A DNA stretch of 64,000 bases from Homarus americanus (taxonomy: Eukaryota > Arthropoda > Malacostraca > Decapoda > Nephropidae): NCBI RefSeq assembly GCF_018991925.1, contig NW_024751972.1, positions 1 to 64,000 of the forward strand, in the 5' to 3' direction. A model generated the notes under the pieces. It saw only the letters and a list, made by a program, of their open reading frames with translations. It did no database searches and was not told the origin of the DNA. The position numbers were made by a program, and so were the translations under genes. Shown here piece by piece: positions 46,995-57,610 of the stretch (the stretch's first letter is position 1; each line of letters opens with the position of its first letter).

Positions 46995-49555
46995 ACCTTG
47001 AGAGGACGTGATGCTAGACTAGGGTGCTGTGGCCTTCACCTTCGGGGGGACGTGATGCTAGACTAGGTGCTGTGGCCTTCACCTGGGGGGGACGTGATGC
47101 TAGACTAGGGTGCTGTGGCCTTCACCTTCGGGGGGACGTGATGCTAGACTAGGGTGCTGTGGCCTTCACCTTCGGGGACTGATGCTAGACTAGGGTGCTG
47201 TAGCCTTCACCTTGGGGGGGACGTGATGCTAGACTAGGGTGCTGTGGCCTTCACCTGGGGGGACGTGATGCTAGACTAGGTGCTGTGGCCTTCACCTGGG
47301 GGGACGTGATGCTAGACTAGGGTGCTGTAGCCTTCACCTTGGGGGGGGACGTGATGCTGAACTAGGGTGCTGTGGCCTTCACCTGGGGGGACGTGATGCT
47401 AGACTAGGGTGCTGTGGCCTTCACCTTCGGGACGATGCTAGACTAGGGTGCTGTGGCCTTCACCTTGGGGGGGACGTGATGCTAGACTAGGGTGCTGTAG
47501 CCTTCACCTTGGGGGGACGTGATGCTAGACTAGGGTGCTGTGGCCTTCACCTTGGGGGACGTATGAACTAGGGTGCTGTGGCCTTCCCTGGGGGGGACGT
47601 GATGCTAGACTAGGGTGCTGTGGCCTTCACCTGGGGGACGTGATGCTGGACTAGGGTGCTGTGGCCTTCACCTGGGGGCGTGATGCTAACTGGGGTGCTG
47701 TGGCCTTCACCTGGGGGGGACGTGCTAGACTAGGGTGCTGTGGCCTTCACCTGGGGGACGTGATGCTAGACTAGGGCTGTGGCCTTCACCTGGGGGGACG
47801 TGATGCTAGACTAGGGTGCTGTAGCCTTCACCTGGGGGGACGTGATGCTAGACTAGGGTGCTGTGGCCTTCACCTGGGGGGACGTGATGCTAGACTAGGG
47901 TGCTGTGGCCTTCACCTGGGGGGACGTGATGCTAGACTAGGGTGCTGTGGCCTTCACCTGGGGGGACGTGATGCTGCTGGGCAGGGTGCTGTGGCCTTCA
48001 CCTGGGGGACGTGATGCTAGACTAGGGTGCTGTGGCCTTCACCTGGGGGGGACGTGATGCTAGACTAGGGTGCTGTGGCCTTCACCTGGGGGGACGTGAT
48101 GCTGAACTAGGGTGCTGTGGCCTTCACCTGGGGGGACGTGATGCTAGACTAGGGTGCTGTGGCCTTCACCTGGGGGGGGGGACGTGATGCTAGACTAGGG
48201 TGCTGTGGCCTTCACCTGGGGGGGACGTGATGCTAGACTAGGGTGCTGTGGCCTTCACCTGGGGGACGTGATGCTAGACTAGGGTGCTGTGGCCTTCACC
48301 TGGGGGGACGTGATGCTAGACTAGGGTGCTGTGGCCTTCACCTGGGGGGACGTGATGCTAGACTAGGTGCTGTGGCCTTCACCTGGGGGGGACGTGATGC
48401 TAGACTAGGGTGCTGTGGCCTTCACCTGGGGGGGGACGTGATGCTAGACTAGGGTGCTGTGGCCTTCACCTGGGGGGGGGGTGATGCTAGACAGGGTGCT
48501 GTGGCCTTCACCTGGGGGGACGTGATGCTAGACTAGGGTGCTGTGGCCTTCACCTGGGGGGGACGTGATGCTAGACTAGGGTGCTGTGGCCTTCACCTGG
48601 GGGGGGGGGGACGTGATGCTAGACTAGGGTGCTGTAGCCTTCACCTGGGGGGGACGTGATGCTAGACTAGGGGTGCTGTGGCCTCACCTGGGGGGACGTG
48701 ATGCTAGACTAGGGTGCTGTGGCCTTCACCTGGGGACGTGATGCTAGACTAGGGTGCTGTGGCCTTCACCTGGGGGGACGATGCTAGACTAGGGTGCTGT
48801 AGCCTTCACCTGGGGGGGGACGTGCTAGACTAGGGTGCTGTGGCCTTCACCTGGGGGGACGTGATGCTAGACTAGGTGCTGTAGCCTTCACCTGGGGGAC
48901 GTGATGCTAGACTAGGGTGCTGTGGCCTTCACCTGGGGGACGTGATGCTAGACTAGGGTGCTGTGGCCTCACCTGGGGGGACGTGATGCTAGACTAGGGT
49001 GCTGTGGCCTTCACCTGGGGACGTGATGCTAGACTAGGGTGCTGTGGCCTTCACCTGGGGGGACGTGATGCTAGACTAGGGTGCTGTGGCCTTCACCTGG
49101 GGGACGTGATGCTAGACTAGGTGCTGTGGCCTCACCTGGGGGGACGGATGCTAGACTAGGGTGCTGTGGCCTTCACCTGGGGGACGTGATGCTAGACTAG
49201 GTGCTGTGGCCTTCACCTGGGGGACGTGATGCTAGACTAGGGTGCTGTGGCCTTCACCTGGGGGGACGTGATGCTAGACTAGGGTGCTGTGGCCTTCACC
49301 TGGGGGACGTGATGCTAGACTAGGGTGCTGTGGCCTTCACCTGGGGGACGTGATGCTAGGGTGCTGTGGCTCACCTGGGACGTGATGCTAGACTAGGTGC
49401 TGTAGCCTCACCTGGGGGGACGGATGCTAGACTAGGGTGCTGTGGCCTTCACCTGGGGGACGTGATGCTAGACTAGGGTGCTGTGGCCTTCACCTGGGGG
49501 GACGATGCTAGACTAGGGGTGTGTGCCTTCACCTGGGGACGATGCTAGACTGGGT
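46995..49555 (+). repeat. 2.5-kb array of a ~42-bp minisatellite with variable G run
   Basis: About 61 units: ACGTGATGCTAGACTAGGGT, GCTGTGGCCTTCACCT, then 3 to 12 G. CCTTCGGGG and CCTTGGGG linkers occur only in the left quarter (to about 47560); CCTGGGG is universal to the right, giving two sub-arrays. Units shorten toward the right end. G-run length is the main variable. Frames are artefacts. Confidence 0.97.
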
Positions 49556-49627
49556 TTTCACTGGGTCCAGGTAACGTCGGCCAGCTCTTGATATAAGGTA
49601 GTGTTAATGTGAGAGCTTAATAACTTT

Positions 49628-49920
49628 TCAGTCCCTCCTCCTTCCTCCTTCCCCCTTCCTCCTCCCCTTCCCTCCCCTCTCTCCCTCCCTCCACCCTTCC
49701 TCCCTCCCTCCTTCCTTCCCTCCCTCCCCTTCCTCCTCCCCTCTTTCCCTCCCTCCACCCTTCCTCCTCCCCTCCCTCCTCCCTCTCTCCCCCCTTCCTC
49801 CCCCTTCCTCCCTCCCCTTCCCTCCCTCCACCTTCCCTCCCCCTCCCTTCTTTCCCCCTCCCCTCCCCCCTCCCTCCTTCCTTCCCTCCTTCCCCCTTCC
49901 CTCCCTCCTCCTTTCACTTC
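49628..49920. repeat. Pyrimidine-rich (CCTTCCTC) tract
   Basis: Nearly pure pyrimidine plus strand. Immediately after it, TTTCACTTCATACCGGTTCGCCATCATCTCTC appears at 49912-49943 and again at 49989-50020, a short ~77-bp duplication. Confidence 0.92.
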
Positions 49921-50555
49921 ATACCGGTTCGCCATCATCTCTCTCTCTCTACCCCTTCAATTAACTCCTCCCTCCCTCCTCCTCCCTCCTTCACTTCATA
50001 CCGGTTCGCCATCATCTCTCTCTCTACCCTCTTAATTAACTCTTCCTCTTTACTTACCTCTCAACCTTAATTCCTCTCCTCTCTCCTACCTCCCTTCATT
50101 TCTACTCTCACCACCCTTCCTCTTTCCTCCTCCTCCTTCCCTCCTCCTCCTTCCCCCTCCTCCTCCTTCCCTCATCATCATCATTTTTCCTTCACCCCTT
50201 TCCTACCTCCATCCCACTTCTCCTTCTCCTCTACTAAATCCTTCTTCCTCTCCTTCCTTTCCTTTTCCTTTATCGTCCTCCATACCTCCTCTTCATCAAC
50301 CTTCTCTCCTCTTCTTTGTCTCTTCCACCCTCTTCTTCCTCCCCCCTTCTCTCTCTCTCTCTCTCTCCTCTCTTTCAAAACTATTCCCATCCCTTCAACT
50401 TTCCCTCCTTCTGAATCATTCCTTTCTACTCCTTCCTCTTCCATCCATCTTACCCCCCCTTCTTCTCCATCCCTTCTTCTTTCCTCTACTCCCTCCCTTT
50501 AACCCTTCCTCCTCCACCCCTTTCCTCCTCTTCCTCCTGCACCCCTGTTCCCTCC
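49921..50555. repeat. CT-rich tract
   Basis: Continuing TCCTCC/TTCC sequence including the 77-bp duplication. 50556-50660 is a unique island. In it a minus-strand frame reads MPDTKRKWLSCVACG with mixed composition; no family recognised. Confidence 0.85.
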
Positions 50556-50660
50556 TCTTCCTCTGTGATGGTGACAGCAACACCACACGTCTCACCACAA
50601 GCAACACAGGAAAGCCATTTGCGTTTCGTGTCGGGCATGACAGAGAGAAACGGAGAACCT

Positions 50661-50890
50661 GTCAAGATCCTCTTCCTCTCTCTCTTCCTCTCTTCCCCCA
50701 TCTCCTCTTCCCCCATCTCCCTCTTCCCCCCATCTCCTCTCTCTGTCTCCTTCTCTGTATCTGTTGTCAAGCTGTCAAGACCCTCTCCTCTTCCTCCTTC
50801 CCTCTCTCTCCCACCCACCCTCTCTACTTCACCCTCCTCCCACCCATCCATCCACCTCCCTCTCTCTCTCTCTAATTCTCTGTCTTATCT
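50661..50890. repeat. CT-rich tract
   Basis: TCTCCTCTTCCCCC tandem (three copies near 50690-50745) and further CTCTCT. Contains two AGCTGTCAAG/GTCAAGCTG elements. Confidence 0.85.
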
Positions 50891-50899
50891 GTCGTCAAG

Positions 50900-50934
50900 C
50901 TGCAAGCCTCGCACACAAGCTTGTCAAGTTTAAG
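50900..50934 (+). other. Candidate 35-bp exon with strong donor
   Basis: TTAAG|GTAAGA at 50934 is near-perfect for a 5' splice site. Upstream is a CT-rich tract and TCGTCAAG, a poor acceptor. The frame reads AASLAHKLVKFK. Weak overall. Confidence 0.2.
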
Positions 50935-50944
50935 GTAAGAACTT

Positions 50945-51018
50945 TTGTAGGTGGAGGAGGAGGGTTCAGATTCTGCCTCTTGTAGTGTTGAGTGCAGTTA
51001 CCTGCGGTTCGAATCCCT
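50945..51018 (+). ncRNA. Possible tRNA-derived sequence with B box
   Basis: GCGGTTCGAATCCCTGG (51004-51020) is an exact B-box consensus. The upstream A-box candidate TAGGTGGAGGAGG (50948) is poor. Could be a decayed tRNA-derived SINE head or chance. Confidence 0.2.
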
Positions 51019-51039
51019 GGTGTATGTCAGTGTGAAAAA

Positions 51040-51675
51040 GTACTCTCTCTCCCAGTATCCAAACTTTCACTCCCTCTAAATGCTTACAAACCTCTCCATC
51101 CCCTCTCTTTATTCCCTCTCCTCTTCCTCACACTCTCATCCTCTTTACATTCTTCCACTCCCCATTTTTTCATGTCTCTCTTATTCCCTTGTACATTGTG
51201 TTTCTTTGCTGCTTCTAGTGAGGATTTAAGGGTCTTGTTGTTGTTGTAGTATTAGTTTCTTTCATATTTTTTTTTTTTATTTCTTCTCTCATTCATCTTC
51301 TTTCTTTTCCTATTCTTCTTCCCTTATCTCCTTCCTCCTACTTCAGTTCTTTATCTTCTTCCTTCTCTCATATGGGTTATTTCGTGAGGCCTCCACTTAT
51401 CCTCACTTCCTCCCCTCTCCTTACCTCCTCACCTCCTTCTCTCCTTCTCTTACCTCCTTACCTCCTCTTCTCTCCTCTCCAGCCATAACTGCAAGGTCAG
51501 CTGTGATCATCTTTCTCTCTCTCACCATTTCTCCCTAAATCTCTCCCCCCACCCTCCCCCTCACCCTCCCTCACCCCCTCCCCTCACCCCTCCCTCACCC
51601 CTCTCCCTGCCCCTCCCCCTGCCCCTCTCCTCACTCTCTCACAGGCCCTCCAAACACCAGTATTTCAAACTCTGA
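51040..51675. other. CT-rich spacer, no gene
   Basis: Loose pyrimidine-rich DNA with a poly-T near 51270 and CCCTCACCC repeats 51545-51640. Confidence 0.6.
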
Positions 51676-51680
51676 AACTC

Positions 51681-51682
51681 AA

Positions 51683-51743
<61 letters not shown>

Positions 51744-51792
51744 CCCTGTTGGTCCCTGATTGGTGGGTCGAAGAGAGAGAGAGAGAGAGAGC
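51681..51792. repeat. (TC)n and (GA)n pair flanking ~33 bp
   Basis: TC run 51681-51743, short unique centre (CCTGTTGGTCCCTGATTGG), then GA run 51773-51790. The GA run can pair with part of the TC run. Confidence 0.93.
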
Positions 51793-51824
51793 ACTACATA
51801 CATCTTATTGATTTATGGAAGGAT

Positions 51825-51857
51825 AGATAGATAGATAGATAGATAGACAGATAGATG
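51825..51857. repeat. (GATA)n microsatellite
   Basis: About eight GATA units. Confidence 0.93.
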
Positions 51858-52059
51858 ATATATAATGAGGTAAAACAATAGAGAGTGAGGAAAGGTATTT
51901 GAAAACACTACACTAATACTGTACAGTTATTGGTACCTGAGAACTGCCTTCACCCACACCAGGAGATAGAGATAGATTGAGAGAGGGAGCAAAAGTTAAA
52001 TTCTACTCCTATCATTGTGTTTTCTCACACATCTTCTCTCTCTATTTTTTCTCTCTCTC

Positions 52060-53003
52060 TTTGCTCTCCTCCTCCTCCCTCCTCCCTCCCTCTCTCCCTC
52101 CCTTTCTCTCTCCCTCCTCCCTCCTCCCTCCCTCCCTCTCCCTCCCCTCCCTCCCTCCCTCTCCCTTTCTCTCTCCTCTCTCTCCCTCCCTCCTCCCTCC
52201 CCTCCCTCCTCCCTCCCCTCCCTCCCCCTCCCTCCTCCTCCCTCCTCTCCACTCCCTCTCCCTCTCTCTCTTCCCTCCCTCCTCCCCTCCCTCCCCTCCC
52301 TCTCTCTCTCCTCCTTTTCTCTCTCCCTCTCTCTCTCTCCCTCCTCCCTCCCCTCTCCTCCCTCCCCTCTCTCTCTCCTCCCTCTCTCCCCTCTCCCCTC
52401 TCCCCTCTCTCCTCTCTCTCCCTCTCTCCCTCCCCTCCTCCCTCCCTCCCCCTCCCTCCTCCCTCCTCTCTCTCTCTCTCTCCTTTCCCTCCCCTCCTCC
52501 TCCCTCCTCCCTCCTCCCTCCCTCTCTCTCTCCCTCCCTTTCTCTCCCTCCCTTCTCTCTCCCTCTCTCTCTCTCCCTCCCTCCCTCCCTCCCTCCCTCC
52601 CTCCTCCCTCCTCCCTCCCTCCCTCCCCTCCCTCTCTCTCTCCCCTCCCTCCCTTTCTCTCTCCCCTCTCTCTCTCTCTCCCTCCTCCCTCCCTCCCTCT
52701 CCCCTCCCCTCCCTCCTCCCCTCCCTCCCCTCCCCTCTCTCTCTCCCTCCCTCTCCCCTCTCCCCTCTCTCCCCTCTCTCCCTCTCTCTCTCCCTCTCCC
52801 TCCCTCCTCCTCCCCTCTCTCCCCTCCTCTCCCTCTCCCTCCCCTCTCTCCTCTCCCCTCTCTCCCCTCTCTCCCTCTCTCTCTCTCTCCTCTCTCTTCT
52901 CCCCTCCCTCCCTCCCTCCCCCCTCCCTCCTCCCTCTCTCTCTCTCTCCCTCCTCCTCCCTCCTCCCTCTCTCCCTCCCTCCCTCCCTCTCTCCCTCCTC
53001 TCC
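52060..53003. repeat. ~940-nt almost pure polypyrimidine tract
   Basis: Plus strand is C/T only with one A near 52251. CTCC, CCCT and CTCTCT blocks have weak internal repeats. No stop codon can be written with C and T alone on plus, nor with A and G alone read as TAA/TAG/TGA on minus, so all six frames are open for over 330 codons. A prime triplex (H-DNA) candidate. Confidence 0.97.
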
Positions 53004-53032
53004 CTGGTCCACATCTCCATCACCCTCCATGG

Positions 53033-53133
53033 CCAGCAGGTTGCCTCCTTCGTGTATCATCTGTCTGATTCTCACACAGCCCCTGTGTTGCCTGCGGGGA
53101 GGGGCAGGGAGAGTGAGGAGGATGAGGGAAATG
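53033..53133 (+). other. Unique island, possible exon after the polypyrimidine tract
   Basis: GGCCAGCAG could be an acceptor after the C/T tract, and ATAAG|GTATAA a weak donor. The frame reads VASFVYHLSDSHTAPVLPAG and then an acidic ESEEDEGNG stretch. Codons immediately upstream (VHISITLHGQQ) are also open and protein-like. No family recognised. Confidence 0.25.
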
Positions 53134-53345
53134 GGAGGATAAGGTATAATGAGTGAGGGAGAGGATTGACGAGGGAGATGGAGGAGGGTGAGGCAGGAAG
53201 GTGAGGGAGAACTATGGACGTGGGTTTAGCAGATTATTGAAGTATCAGCGTATGGGAGAGAGGGGAGTGGGTGGAGATAATGAGGGAGAGAGAAAAGAAG
53301 GGTTGAGACGAATAGGGGGATGGAGGGAGAGAGAGAGAGAGAGAA
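53134..53345. repeat. Purine-rich low complexity
   Basis: GAGGGAGA-type DNA ending in a GA run (53325-53343). Confidence 0.8.
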
Positions 53346-54040
53346 GGGAGGCACCGTTAGACAAATAAAAAAATAAAAAAATACAATGCATACAGAAACG
53401 ATACACACTCTTATAATTATGTATCCTACAGCAAGAACTTACAGTGTATTACAGCAAACGAAACACAAGATTATTATTATTTACAAATCTAAATAAAAAT
53501 ACGAAAAAGTTACAACAGATTTATGAAATATTGCCAGTAATAGAATATGTTCGACTGTCATTTGTTAATTAATGGATATATTCGATGTATATGTTTTCAT
53601 TGTATATATTTTAGATTTATATATTTAGTTTTCCCCACATTTAGTTTCCTCTCTCATGTTATATATATATAGTATGGAAGATGTTGTAATTTGCTGTGAT
53701 GGGGGCATTAACTATCCCCTGATTGTCTGTCTGTCTTTCCATCGTCTGTCCACATCATTATCGACTCATAAAGTTGTCTATTTATAACTTGTATTGCACG
53801 CCTTCAAACACAAGTCATTACATAATTACACCGAATAACAGTCCTTACCTTCCAATTAACCTCTTCCCCTCCCGTACCCTCACTCTCACACAGGTAACTC
53901 TCTCTCTCTCTGGGTGATTAGCCATTCAGGTAAGGACTTCGGTGTTGCTGTGATTAGTCAGGTAATTTCCCACGTAATGGCTTGGAACTTTGTGTGTACC
54001 CAGACCTACCTACCTGCCTAGCCTACCTGCACGATGGTGA
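53346..54040. other. AT-rich spacer
   Basis: Unique, low GC. No gene recognised. Confidence 0.4.
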
Positions 54041-54044
54041 TTAG

Positions 54045-54232
54045 TTCTGTTGGACCCCAGTTCTAGTAGACCGCAGTTCTAGTAGGCCCCAGATCTTCAG
54101 TGGGTCATGCTTCTATAGGCCCCAGTTTTAAGAGGTCCCCAATACTAGTTGACTCCAGTTCTTATAGGTTCTACTTCTAGTAGGCCCCAGTTCTAGTAGG
54201 CCCCAGCTCTTGTAGGCCCCAGTTCTCCAGGG
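54045..54232 (-). repeat. 16-bp minisatellite, left inverted arm
   Basis: Unit AGGCCCCAGTTCTAGT, about 11 degenerate copies. Its reverse complement (ACTAGAACTGGGGCCT) matches 14 of 16 bases of the unit of the array at 54515-54757. Confidence 0.88.
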
Positions 54233-54237
54233 ACCCA

Positions 54238-54450
54238 CCCTAACCTAACCTAACCTAACCTGACCTAACCTGACCTAACCTAACCTAACCTAACCTAACC
54301 TGACCTGACCTGACCTGACCTAACCTAACCTGACCTGACCTAACCTAACTTGACCTAACCTAACCTAACCTGACCTGACCTGACCTGACCTGACCTGACC
54401 TGACCTGACCTAACCTGACCTGACCTGACCTAACCTGACCTGACCTGACC
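54238..54450 (-). repeat. Telomere-like block mixing TTAGG and TCAGG
   Basis: Plus strand is CCTAA and CCTGA pentamers, 42 units in all. CCTAA dominates the left third; CCTGA runs of up to eight dominate later. TCAGG is a known telomere variant in some beetles; here it probably arose by local point mutation and amplification. Confidence 0.93.
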
Positions 54451-54514
54451 ATCATATATCCTTAATCTGCAGTCGTAATGGACCCCGGAGTCTCATGACT
54501 TTCAACTAATTGAT

Positions 54515-54757
54515 TAAGGATCTACTAGGACTGGGATCTACTAGGACTGGGGTCTACTAGGACTGGGGTCTATTTACGACTGGGGTCTATGATTGGAATC
54601 TACTAGGACTGGGGTCTATTTGGACGGGTCTATTAAGACTGGGATCTACTAGGACTGGGGTCTATTACGACTGGGGTCTACTAGGACTGGGGTCTACTAG
54701 GACTGGGGTCTACTAGGACTGGGGTCTACTAGGACTGGGGTCTACTAGGACTGCAAC
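54515..54757 (+). repeat. 16-bp minisatellite, right inverted arm
   Basis: Unit ACTAGGACTGGGGTCT, about 15 copies; inverted relative to 54045-54232. Confidence 0.92.
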
Positions 54758-54859
54758 CTCTCTATTTTCCAAAAGTTTGCTCCTGGGAAAATAAAACTCC
54801 TGATATGTTGTTTGTGAGTTTGTCCACCGACCGTGTAGAAAGTTGTCTGTACTTTCTCT

Positions 54860-55520
54860 TTAGTCAACCACCACTACTACCACCACTACCACTACTACCA
54901 CGCACCACAACCACCACTACCACACACCACCTACCACTACTACTACCACACACCACCACTACCACTACTACACACTACAACTACTACCACACACCACCAC
55001 TACCACTACACCACAACCACCACACTACCACAACCACCACTACTACCACAACCACCACTACTACCACACACCACACACCACAACCACACTACCACAACCA
55101 CCACTACATCACACCACTACCACACCACACCACCACTACTACCACAACCACACTACTACCACACACACACACCATAACCACCACACTACCACCACACACC
55201 ACAACCACCACTACCACAACCACACACCACCACTACCATACTACAACTACTACCGCACACCACTACCACCACTTCTCCCACACACCACCACTACCACCAC
55301 ACGCCACGACCACCACTACTACCACACACCACAACCGCCAGTACCACTATTACCACAACCACCACTACCACCACTACTACCTCACACCAAAACCACCACA
55401 CTCCACAACCACCACTACTACCACACACCACAACCACTACTACCACACACCACAACCACCACTACCACTACTACCACACACCACAACCACCACTACCACT
55501 ACTACCACACACCACTACCA
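54860..55520 (+). repeat. CCA/CTA-rich array, left part
   Basis: ACCACCACTACTACCACACACCACAACC-type repeats, nearly G-free. The same array resumes at 56663, so the retroelement in between appears to be inserted into it. Confidence 0.92.
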
Positions 55521-56609
55521 CCTTGACCACCGAAGGGTCAAGACGTACCTGGCGCTCCTCTCTGAGCAGCCAGGTCAACTGTTAAGTTGGCCCATACCAA
55601 CCCCCTCCCCTGAACCCTCCTCCCCACCGGAATATTAACAAGTTCTCGCCAGAAGTTACAATTTCATTTAGGAAAGGAACGGAACCAGTGTTAAACAGAG
55701 GTGAACAGTGGTGAACAGTGCTTAAGTCAGTGAGAACAACTCAACAGTAACAGTCGTACCCAAGTTAACCTTCACACAGTGAGGTCCCAGGTACCCAGTG
55801 ATAACGGCCCGTGAGACCCAACAACAACCACCGATGTGTTAATCCGTCTACGATAGGAAGGCAGACCAAACCTCACTCATATAACACCATCTGTGAGGGA
55901 ATTACTACACCACATGTCCCTCATAACACCATATGTGAGGGAATTACTACACCACGTCAGGCCCCTCATAACACCATCTGTGAGGGAATTACTACACCAC
56001 GTGATGCCCCTCATAACACCATCTGTGAGGGAATTACTACACCACGTGGTCCCTCATAACACCATTTGCGAGGGAATTGCTACACCACGCCAGGTCCCTC
56101 ATAACACCATCTGCGAGGGAATTACTACACCATGCCAGGTCCCTCATTACACCATCTGTGAGGGAGTTACTACACCACGTAAGGCCCCTCATAACACCAT
56201 CTGTGAGGGAATTACTACACCACGTGAGGGCCCTCATAACACCATCTGTGAGGGAATTACTACACCACGTCAGGCCCCTCATAACACCATCTGTGAGGGA
56301 ATTACTACACCACGTGAGGCCCCTCATAACACCATCTGCGAGGGAATTACTACACCACGCCAGGTCCCTCATAACATCATCTGAGGGAACTACTAAACCA
56401 CGTGAGTTCCTCCTAACACCATCTGGGAGGGAGTTACTACACTACTAGTTTGCTGTTCAACACCTACATTAATCTGTATGTTCACTGTATGTTCCTTTAC
56501 CTTTCTCTAATGAAGGCTTTTGTTAAACCACCAATGTATGTAATAAGTCATTTATGTCCAATGTATATTTTCAGCCTTCGGGCTGCAGAACTTTTTCAAT
56601 AAACCGTTA

Positions 56610-56662
<53 letters not shown>
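55521..56662 (+). mobile_element. Non-autonomous retroelement with internal 45-bp tandem repeat
   Basis: Order on plus: a 5' region (55521-55860) beginning CCTTGACCACC; about 12 copies of a 45-bp unit (55870-56440); a 3' region (56450-56570); TGTATATTTTCAGCC; a perfect 5-bp hairpin CAGCC-TTCG-GGCTG (56572-56585); CAATAAACCGTT and an (ATT)n tail to 56662. The tail matches those of the two LINE copies, which suggests LINE-driven mobilisation. No RT is encoded. A second copy is at 60585-61301. The element lies inside a CCA/CTA array. Confidence 0.75.
55870..56440 (+). repeat. 45-bp tandem repeat inside the retroelement
   Basis: Unit includes CTCATAACACCATCTGTGAG, GGAATTACTACACCACGTGA and GGCCC. 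Fifteen codons long, so frames such as NTICEGITTPR stay open. Most units carry CACGT(G/C), with a full CACGTG palindrome in about half. Confidence 0.95.
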
Positions 56663-56665
<3 letters not shown>

Positions 56666-57030
56666 TACCATCACACACCACTACACCACTACCACTACTA
56701 CCACACACAACTACTACCACTACTACCACACACCACAACCACCACAACCACACCACTACCACCACCACTACTATCACACACCACAACCACCACTACCACA
56801 CACCACAACCACCACTACTACCACACACCACTACCACCCCTACCACATCCCACCTACATTCACCTACCCCCCCTACCACACACCACCACCTTCAACCACG
56901 CCTCCCCAACCACACCCCCTACCACACACCCTACAACCACATACCCCACTACCACATCTCCCCTACACACACACACCCCCATCACACCCCCCTCTACCAT
57001 CCCTACATACGCCCTCACCCCCCCCCCCAT
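56663..57030 (+). repeat. CCA/CTA-rich array, right part
   Basis: Continuation of the 54.86-55.52 kb array. The right end becomes CCCCTACCACAC with a C run near 57025. Confidence 0.9.
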
Positions 57031-57493
57031 CTCATGCTGTAATATAATAATAATAATCATCACAACTTAATGACGCAATATCACGCTAATTCCTCAGTAA
57101 TTTCCGCCCGTCATTATGCAAAACAGTGACGTTGGTATGTGTTAAGTAGCTTCTCCACGGTATCTTGACTTTGTGTGTTAATGAAGGCTTAAAGGAGACA
57201 AAAATAACACCATTGTATTACTCTCGTTATGGTAATATTGTGTAATGATACTTGATGGTGACTTAAGGTCGGGGTGGGTGGGGTGGGTTGGGATGGGGTG
57301 GGGTGGGTGGGGTGGGGTTTGATTGGGTTGTATCTATGTGTCTGTCCATCCATCCATCCATCCACCTCTCTATCCATGATGCAGGGAGTTAGTGACACAC
57401 AATTCTCGCTGGATCATGTTATTCCTCGCGACAAGTGATATTCCAGCCAGGTGTTGAACTGTTGGTCCTGAGGCTGTTGTTGGCTGCTTGAGT
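57031..57493. other. Unique spacer with a G-rich stretch
   Basis: GGGGTGGGTTGGG-type sequence at 57270-57318 (possible G-quadruplex) and a CATC run at 57344-57364. No gene seen. Confidence 0.5.
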
Positions 57494-57494
57494 A

Positions 57495-57529
<35 letters not shown>

Positions 57530-57539
57530 AATAATAGTA

Positions 57540-57571
<32 letters not shown>

Positions 57572-57578
57572 AATAGTA

Positions 57579-57610
<32 letters not shown>

